Part shown: positions 47,963 to 52,693 of the stretch, piece after piece
How the letters are laid out: each line of letters opens with the position of its first letter
Position numbering within the stretch: the stretch's first letter is position 1
Source of the DNA: a virus
IMG/VR virus record: IMGVR_UViG_3300024332_000118
Coordinates: 1-52,693 of that record
Strand: one strand, 5' to 3'
DNA: 52,693 nucleotides
Position numbers and translations under genes: made by a program
Notes under the pieces: model-generated
What the model was told of the DNA's origin: nothing
The model's input: only the letters and a program-made list of their open reading frames with translations
Databases searched by the model: none

Positions 47963-48667
47963 ATGAATGAACCAATTAGCTTTATAATTACATCACCATA
48001 TTATGATAATGGTATAAAATCATTAGGATCAAAGTGCATATATTCTTTAAAGAAGAATACTATTCTAGAAAAACAATATAAGGCTATAGCTAAATACTGC
48101 AAAGGCAGAGAACATGAAATTATATTTGTAAACAATATAGATCATACAAGAACTAAAAAGTTTTTAGAAAAGAAGAACTTAAATATAAGATATGTTTATT
48201 TGAATAAAAATAACGTGAATCATGGAGGCTGTTTTTTAAAGGGTTTAGAACTTGCCAAGTACGACACAGTATTTAATATAGAGTGTGGGTTGATTATCTC
48301 TTATCATGCACTAGAAGACACAATAAAAAACAATAAAGATTGTGATATTAATATTTGCTGCATTGGTAATAAGCATAAACAGAACACAGATTTGGAAGTT
48401 GGTTGTGTTATACAAAACTCTGTTATAGACAACATATTTTTTGGTTTAGACCATAAGTGTATCGGTATCAACTGCATACATAAAGAAGCTAAAGAATATA
48501 TTTTAGAAAACTTTAAAATAGATCAGGATAAAAACAAATACATATTTGAGATTCTTAATACCTGTATTTCTAAGCATTTCGTATGCAAAAAAACAGATTT
48601 AAAAAGCAAAGATGTTCATCTTATTTTCAACAAGAAGTCCCTACAACAATACATAGGTGTAATATGA
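47963..48667 (+). CDS. GT2-like glycosyltransferase, diverged
   Basis: A 234-residue protein with a GT-A N-terminus (SFIITSPYYDNGIKSLGSKC, HEIIFVNNIDHTRTKKFLEK) and YVYLNKNNVNHGGCFLKGLE, which is the usual GT2 segment before the DxD. At the DxD position the sequence reads FNIECGLIIS, so the metal motif is lost or changed. It may be inactive or use another mechanism. Ends in an ATGA overlap with the next gene. Confidence 0.6.
   Translation: MNEPISFIITSPYYDNGIKSLGSKCIYSLKKNTILEKQYKAIAKYCKGREHEIIFVNNIDHTRTKKFLEKKNLNIRYVYLNKNNVNHGGCFLKGLELAKYDTVFNIECGLIISYHALEDTIKNNKDCDINICCIGNKHKQNTDLEVGCVIQNSVIDNIFFGLDHKCIGINCIHKEAKEYILENFKIDQDKNKYIFEILNTCISKHFVCKKTDLKSKDVHLIFNKKSLQQYIGVI
48655..48663 (+). promoter_or_regulatory. 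AGGTGTAAT motif directly before ATG
   Basis: Exact copy of the nine-base motif, in the last codons of the GT2-like gene and immediately before the ATG at 48664. Here AGGTG can pair with 16S rRNA, so it may only be a ribosome site. Confidence 0.3.
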
Positions 48668-49080
48668 CCACTACAGAAGCAAAATATTATCATACTCAAT
48701 TAGCTATTGCCTGTACATCTTTTAATGCTGAAAGGTATAATGAAGATTGTTTTAAAGAATTCTTAGAGGTTATGCTAACAGATGATGATCAGTTTAGAAA
48801 AACTTATAGCTATTCTATATACAGTGATACTTTTAGTGTTCCTCATAATCTATTTGTTCCTAGATTTCATACTTACTATTTAAATAGTGATAAAAAGCAT
48901 GTCATAATTTTAGACGCAGGTATGATTGACTTGCCTATGGTTTATAATCATCATGAATACTATATCTATAACGATAAAGAACTATTTGCTAAGTTTGAAG
49001 AAAAGTATGACAATGTAACTCATATTCATTCCATTAAAGAAATTATAAAAGGATCTGAAGATGTATCAGCAACTGACTGA
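48664..49080 (+). CDS. Hypothetical protein
   Basis: A 138-residue soluble protein starting MTTTEAKYYHTQLAIACTSF. It is rich in aromatic residues and His (VPHNLFVPRFHTYYLN, MVYNHHEYYIYND). No motif is recognised. The ATG at 48664, after AGGTGTAAT, is chosen over the longer frame from 48583, which lies inside the GT2-like gene. Its end overlaps the nuclease gene by 20 bases. Confidence 0.55.
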   Translation: MTTTEAKYYHTQLAIACTSFNAERYNEDCFKEFLEVMLTDDDQFRKTYSYSIYSDTFSVPHNLFVPRFHTYYLNSDKKHVIILDAGMIDLPMVYNHHEYYIYNDKELFAKFEEKYDNVTHIHSIKEIIKGSEDVSATD

Positions 49081-49843
49081 CGACCAAAAGAGAAAAACTA
49101 TTGAAAAGCTATACACAAAACAGAAGCTATCTTATGCAGAGATTGCTGAACAGTTTGATACTTATGCTAACAGGATTAGAAGAGATGCTAAAAAGTTTGG
49201 TATTCCTGCTAGAGATAAAAGTCAGGCACAAAAAAATGTTTTAAAAATGGGCAAGTCTGCACACCCTACAGAAGGTAAAGAAAGAACTGAAGAAGAAAAA
49301 CATAAAATAGGTCTTGGTGTTTATAAAAACTGGGAAGAATGTGGAGAGGAAGAAAAACAAAACAGAAGGTTAAAGTCTAAGCAAAGATGGGAAGCATTAT
49401 CGGATACATATAAACAGAACATGCTTACTGCTGCACACAATGCCATTAGACAAACTAGTGCAGAAGGATCTAAACTAGAGAAGTACTTATTGGAAACTCT
49501 TGTAGACAATGGATATAAGCCGCAATTCCATAAGGAAGAAGTTTTAGCAAATACTAGACTGCAAATAGATATATATGTTCCAGAAAAAAACGTAGCCATT
49601 GAGGTAGATGGGCCTTCTCACTTTGCACCAGTATGGGGAGACCAATCTCTTAATAGGAACACCAAATCAGACCAAAAGAAAACAGGACTCATACTTGGCA
49701 AAGGAATGAAATTGATTAGAATAAGACATGAGTATGACTTCTCTGCTGCTAGAGCATTTCTGGTAGGAGAAAGACTCATAGACTTATTGCAAGGAATAGA
49801 TACAACTAAGGAAAAATTATTTAACATAGAGGACAATTCATGA
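49061..49843 (+). CDS. HTH + PD-(D/E)XK (VSR-like) nuclease, candidate homing endonuclease
   Basis: A 260-residue protein. Residues 8-50 are a helix-turn-helix (KQKLSYAEIAEQFDTYANRI), 65-120 look like NUMOD-type DNA-binding helices (AHPTEGKERTEEEKHKIGLG), and 165-225 are the nuclease: RLQIDIYVPEKNVAIEVDGP with Asp170, Glu181 and Asp183, then His187 and LIRIRHEYD. HTH or NUMOD elements plus a VSR-fold nuclease is the layout of phage homing endonucleases. It may move itself between phages, or act in repair beside the annealing protein. Confidence 0.72.
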   Translation: MYQQLTDDQKRKTIEKLYTKQKLSYAEIAEQFDTYANRIRRDAKKFGIPARDKSQAQKNVLKMGKSAHPTEGKERTEEEKHKIGLGVYKNWEECGEEEKQNRRLKSKQRWEALSDTYKQNMLTAAHNAIRQTSAEGSKLEKYLLETLVDNGYKPQFHKEEVLANTRLQIDIYVPEKNVAIEVDGPSHFAPVWGDQSLNRNTKSDQKKTGLILGKGMKLIRIRHEYDFSAARAFLVGERLIDLLQGIDTTKEKLFNIEDNS

Positions 49844-50514
49844 GTAAAAGCAAGAAACCTAGTATTAATGATATTGAGTGGACAGATTACGTTTTAGAAC
49901 TTCTGTCTGATGATGAAAAAATTCAGGGCAATCCTACAACTGATGGCCTTCGTAGAGTATTTGAAATCGCTCTAGATTGTGTCGTAGTAGAATCTACATC
50001 AGAAGTATCACAGTCTCCAGAGCCAAACAACGGCAACAGAGCCACTGTAGTCCATCGTCTGACCTATGTTTTAAATGATTCTAAGGTGAGCGAGGCAATT
50101 AAAACCAGAACCATTAACGGAGCCGCAGACGTATATTGGGGAAATTGTGATAAAATCTTCCGCAATCATCCTGTAGCTGTTGCAGAAACTAGAGCAGAAG
50201 GAAGAGCATTGCGTAGAGCTTTAAAACTTCGTAAAGTTGTAGCAGCAGAAGAGTTAGCCGCAGAAATCGAAGACGATATTGATGGCCATAATGTGGGCAA
50301 GGTTACTAATAATCAACTAAATTTTATGGATGTATTATGTAAGAGGCTCAACATTAATGCTATTAAATATTTAGAAAATCAAGAATTATCTATAGATACT
50401 GATAAACTTGACCATAGTGCTGGTGTATCTATTATAAGACAGTTGTCTAGTTATCAACAGGATACTAGCAATATACCCGAAACCATCTTAGGATATGAGG
50501 AAGGCTGGAAATGA
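49840..50514 (+). CDS. Rad52-like single-strand annealing protein (putative)
   Basis: A 224-residue protein. The key block is FRNHPVAVAETRAEGRALRR followed by ALKLRKVVAAEEL, which matches the nHPhAlAETRAxgRALR signature of Rad52-like phage annealing proteins. Before it, ATVVHRLTYVLNDSKVSEAI fits the beta sheet. The C-terminus is helical and acidic. It would pair ssDNA strands in recombination. Overlaps the nuclease and zinc-ribbon genes by 4 bases each, a recombination trio. Confidence 0.68.
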   Translation: MSKSKKPSINDIEWTDYVLELLSDDEKIQGNPTTDGLRRVFEIALDCVVVESTSEVSQSPEPNNGNRATVVHRLTYVLNDSKVSEAIKTRTINGAADVYWGNCDKIFRNHPVAVAETRAEGRALRRALKLRKVVAAEELAAEIEDDIDGHNVGKVTNNQLNFMDVLCKRLNINAIKYLENQELSIDTDKLDHSAGVSIIRQLSSYQQDTSNIPETILGYEEGWK

Positions 50515-50828
50515 AAGCATCATATAAATTAAGCGACAAGCTACAATTCGAAGTAGAAGGCGAAGGCCAAAAAGAGATCTTCAAAGAAATCGCAAGTATA
50601 CAGGAAATCTTTGGAGAAACTAAATGCGGAATGTGTGGATCTGAAAATATTAAATTTGTGGTAAGGGTTGTAGAAGACAACGAATACTATGAATTACGTT
50701 GTATGGATTGCGGTGCAACACTTGCTTTCGGTCAGCACAAAAAAGGAGGAACTCTCTTCCCTAAGCGTAAAGACGAAAAAGGTGAGTATATGCCAAATAG
50801 AGGATGGTATAAATGGCAGGGTAAGTAA
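50511..50828 (+). CDS. Zinc-ribbon partner protein
   Basis: A 105-residue protein with a four-Cys zinc ribbon: KCGMCGSENIKFVVRVVED and LRCMDCGATLAFGQHKKG, then GTLFPKRKD. This pattern is frequent in phage recombination operons next to annealing proteins. It probably binds ssDNA or the Rad52-like protein made just before it (ATGA overlap). No enzymatic site is present. Confidence 0.72.
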   Translation: MKASYKLSDKLQFEVEGEGQKEIFKEIASIQEIFGETKCGMCGSENIKFVVRVVEDNEYYELRCMDCGATLAFGQHKKGGTLFPKRKDEKGEYMPNRGWYKWQGK

Positions 50829-50831
50829 CCG

Positions 50832-51653
50832 ATGAGTGTTGACTTTGTCCTGCTAAGTAAATCTGGTATTCCTCAACCGGGATTAAACAGTCCTTTTTTT
50901 CCTGATACATTATTAGGAACAGACAACTTCCCTTCTGGGTTTGACTGTTGTTGTGCCTGTGACATCCCGGTTGAATGGAGAATTTTAGAGTTAAGCTATC
51001 CATATTTTTACCAAAGCGGGCCAATCGTCCTAAGAGGGGAGCAGAAAAGCGGTGATGATAGACCAGACGGGCCTCCAGTAGAGCATGATGAAAGCGAAGA
51101 GGAAAGTCCTAGCTATTTTTTAGAGGGACTTCCTTGTTGTTTTTATCCTCCGTATTTTCTTTATACTGGCTTTATGGAATTGCAAGCTAAATGCATAAAT
51201 CCTATTACTGGAGAATTTAAAGGATGGCATACATTAGATGAGTGGACGACTGTATATGGTGAACCTGTACACTGTTTCGCTGAGTCTTTTGAAAATCCTT
51301 GTTGTACTGGAACAGGAAGATTGTATAGTCCTATGAGATGTACACAAACTCCAACAGAATTTCCACCTACCACACCTTCTGGTGGCACTACACCTGATCC
51401 AAGTGGCACTGATGGGCCACCCCACACAACGATTGGGATCGATCCAGACCCTCCCACAGGAACGCCAATTCCGGGACGACCACCCTTTCCACCACCTCCT
51501 CCGGGAGGAACAGGGACAGGTACAGGTTGGCCAACAACAACAATCAACCCAACTGGCACACTCCCAGAACCTCCAACAACCACAACTACGACAACAACGA
51601 CTACCAAACCTCCGTTTACAACAGACGAAACAGGATATCCTCCATACCCATGA
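50832..51653 (+). CDS. Cys-rich protein with Pro/Thr-rich (mucin-like) tail
   Basis: A 273-residue protein. Residues 1-170 are folded, with many aromatic residues and paired cysteines (DCCCACDIPVEW, LPCCFYPPYFLY, FENPCCTGTGRL). Residues 171-273 are low-complexity: Pro, Thr and Gly dominate, with a ten-Thr run and PPFPPPPPGG. This is like an extended stalk exposed on a surface. There is no signal peptide. Given the glycosyltransferases in this phage, the Thr/Pro tail is a plausible O-glycosylation target. Virion role inferred. Confidence 0.6.
   Translation: MSVDFVLLSKSGIPQPGLNSPFFPDTLLGTDNFPSGFDCCCACDIPVEWRILELSYPYFYQSGPIVLRGEQKSGDDRPDGPPVEHDESEEESPSYFLEGLPCCFYPPYFLYTGFMELQAKCINPITGEFKGWHTLDEWTTVYGEPVHCFAESFENPCCTGTGRLYSPMRCTQTPTEFPPTTPSGGTTPDPSGTDGPPHTTIGIDPDPPTGTPIPGRPPFPPPPPGGTGTGTGWPTTTINPTGTLPEPPTTTTTTTTTTKPPFTTDETGYPPYP
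51346..51650 (+). repeat. Low-complexity ACN/CCN-rich tract
   Basis: The last third of the Cys-rich gene consists largely of ACA, ACC, ACG, CCA, CCT and GGA codons, including an (ACN)10 stretch around 51577-51606. It gives the Pro/Thr/Gly tail. Codons vary, so the repeat is selected at protein level rather than being a simple slippage repeat. Confidence 0.6.
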
Positions 51654-52423
51654 TAAACACAGACATATTACTCAAGGATTACAGCCAACCATTCTTATAT
51701 GAACAAGATAATAAACTATCACTATTATGTTGTTTTGCAAGATGGAATATAGCTGAAAAATTTGGAAGTGAAGGTTTTACTATTAAAGCATGGAAAATAC
51801 ATCGTGTTTCTGATGTTCTGAACAATACAAAATCTGAAAGAATAAAACTACCTAAACAAATTGAGGGTTACGGTAGGGTTGTTCTAGAATGCAATCCGTG
51901 TTTACATAATGAAAACCTCTTGACATACACTTGCGGAATCAAGACACACGATCTATCTGCTATATATTATTTTATTATAGCTGCACAACTAGATGGCAAT
52001 AAGTGTCTAGATTATAAAGTTATTCACAGAGCGTTTAATGGTGCGTTTCACGATAAATATATTTACTATATATCTAACTTAGGAAAAACATTAGAGATAG
52101 CTAATGCTTATGATATAACAGATATAAGAAAAACCAAGACTTTCTCACTTGAAAAAGATGAACAAATAATTAGATTAAACAGAATATATAATCATGAGAT
52201 ATTTGTCATTACTGTAGCTGGACGAGGCACAGCAAAGTCTATGTTAATAGATGAAAATCTAGAGATTATTAAAGATATTACTATAGATGGGGAAGATGTA
52301 TACAAGTGTTCTATCTATAAAGACTACTTGGCATATACTGTCAAAGACCCTAGTAAGCTATATGCTAGTGAAAATAGAAGTATTGTGGTAACAAAACTAG
52401 ACACAAGTATGACATCTACCTAA
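51650..52423 (+). CDS. Hypothetical protein, beta-propeller-like repeats
   Basis: A 257-residue protein starting MINTDILLKDYSQPFLYEQD; the ATG overlaps the previous TGA (ATGA), and the longer frame from 51527 lies inside the neighbour. Several blocks repeat the pattern hydrophobic strand, turn, strand: FHDKYIYYISNLGKTLEIAN, NHEIFVITVAGRGTAKSML and YKDYLAYTVKDPSKLYASEN. This suggests part of a beta propeller, but no catalytic motif is seen. Its end converges on the minus-strand gene. Confidence 0.55.
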   Translation: MINTDILLKDYSQPFLYEQDNKLSLLCCFARWNIAEKFGSEGFTIKAWKIHRVSDVLNNTKSERIKLPKQIEGYGRVVLECNPCLHNENLLTYTCGIKTHDLSAIYYFIIAAQLDGNKCLDYKVIHRAFNGAFHDKYIYYISNLGKTLEIANAYDITDIRKTKTFSLEKDEQIIRLNRIYNHEIFVITVAGRGTAKSMLIDENLEIIKDITIDGEDVYKCSIYKDYLAYTVKDPSKLYASENRSIVVTKLDTSMTST

Positions 52424-52486
52424 TTCAGAACTCCAACAGAATCCCGGTGGACACTCTGGATTATCTGGCCCATCAGGAATAGTTCC

Positions 52487-52693
52487 TCAACCACCTTGGG
52501 TATTGCCACTACAGTCTACTACTGGAATATCAATCATACAAGGGAATCCCCATTTATTAACGCTTTCGTATCCCAAAACATTTACTCCTCCTCCTCCAAG
52601 ATCTTGTTTAAACAACTCTTCGATAGAGTATAAGGCAGGTCTACCTTGAGGGCCAAATCCCCATAAATAACCATCGTCTGGTTGTATTTCTTC
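52487..52693 (-). CDS. Minus-strand gene fragment, continues beyond window; in-frame TGA near its end
   Basis: The minus strand is open for 68 codons from the window edge to a TGA at 52487-52489: IQPDDGYLWGFGPQGRP, LYSIEELFKQDLGGGGVNVL, WGFPCMIDIPVVDCSGNTQG. The frame then stays open for 29 more codons to a TAG at 52397-52399 (TIPDGPDNPECPPGFCW, LGRCHTC), with codon use like the rest of the phage. Other genes here do end in TGA, so TGA is a stop. The true end may be the TGA, a readthrough product, or a point-mutated TGG. It is the only minus-strand gene in the window. No function is recognised. Confidence 0.5.
   Translation of the reverse strand, partial: EEIQPDDGYLWGFGPQGRPALYSIEELFKQDLGGGGVNVLGYESVNKWGFPCMIDIPVVDCSGNTQGG

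Noticed and set aside
51161-51702. Minus-strand and shifted ORFs over the Pro/Thr-rich tract
   Set aside because: They translate to Val/Gly or Gln/Leu/His runs from the ACN/CCN repeat and conflict with the plus-strand gene, which fits its neighbours by ATGA overlap.
52424-52693. Plus-strand reading of the right end (Pro-rich frame)
   Set aside because: All plus frames are fairly open here, but none has a start with a ribosome site, and the minus frame has much more protein-like content and matching codon use.
1-52693. TGA recoded as Trp across the genome
   Set aside because: Many well-defined genes end in TGA at expected family lengths (for example SSB neighbours, HNH, PhoH, papain-like peptidase), so TGA is a normal stop; the minus-strand case is local.
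1-52693. tRNA genes, CRISPR arrays, insertion sequences or integration sites
   Set aside because: No cloverleaf-like segment, regular spaced repeats, transposase/integrase ORF or long direct repeats were noticed in a read by eye. A tRNA or repeat-finder program would settle it.

Overview
This window is an internal segment of an AT-rich tailed bacteriophage (Caudoviricetes-like) genome, probably from an aquatic environment. Both ends are cut. Nearly every gene is on the + strand, and most are packed with 4- to 20-base overlaps (ATGA or TAATG junctions). The phage assignment rests on a gp55-like late sigma factor, glycine-rich tail adhesins, a ClpP-like protease, class II ribonucleotide reductase, PhoH, a RecA/UvsX-like recombinase, a DnaB/DnaG/DnaE-type replisome and SSB. 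Terminase, portal, major capsid, sheath, integrase, rRNA and tRNA genes were not seen, so the full genome must be much larger. Kdo- and heptose-type sugar genes suggest a Gram-negative host; the species cannot be named from the sequence.

Layout. (1) 1-3946: the end of a RuvB gene, an HNH nuclease, a secreted trypsin-like protease next to a subtilisin-like protease, a strong sigma70-type promoter, small zinc and basic proteins, a macro-domain protein and a nucleoside 2-deoxyribosyltransferase-like protein. (2) 3936-12560: a sugar cassette with a WavE-like glycosyltransferase, an aldolase fused to CMP-Kdo synthetase, a cupin fused to a HAD phosphatase, separate heptose kinase and heptose adenylyltransferase, a methyltransferase, a GT-B-like protein, a 2OG-Fe(II) oxygenase, a HAD phosphatase, a GT4 glycosyltransferase, and a PAP2-type phosphatase. 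(3) 12547-16020: an EF-hand protein, the gp55-like sigma factor, ClpP, a DeoC-like protein without its lysines, and a small structural-type protein ending at a clear terminator. (4) 16096-25241: tail fibre and adhesin genes, then membrane/lysis-type proteins including a two-helix membrane protein fused to a ComEA-type DNA-binding domain, a papain-like protease and a glycosyltransferase. (5) 25275-27978: membrane proteins, a second sugar group and dCMP deaminase. (6) 28130-43916: nucleotide metabolism, recombination and replication, including a replicative polymerase alpha subunit in two genes with the proofreading exonuclease gene between them. (7) 43980-48667: SSB from its own promoter, then a third glycosyltransferase group. 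(8) 48664-52693: a HTH plus PD-(D/E)XK nuclease, a Rad52-like annealing protein with a zinc-ribbon partner, a Cys-rich protein with a mucin-like Pro/Thr tail, a hypothetical gene, and at the right edge one convergent minus-strand gene with an in-frame TGA.

How it may work together. The replication block looks self-sufficient. The most unusual theme is sugar chemistry: the phage carries activities that could make both CMP-activated ulosonic acid and ADP-heptose, the two inner-core LPS precursors, plus about eight transferases. It could remodel host LPS or glycosylate virion proteins; the Thr/Pro-rich and Gly-rich surface proteins are possible acceptors. A recurrent motif, AGGTGTAAT or GGTGTA-N-TATA(A/G), sits in intergenic gaps and is a candidate phage promoter class that the encoded sigma factor might read.
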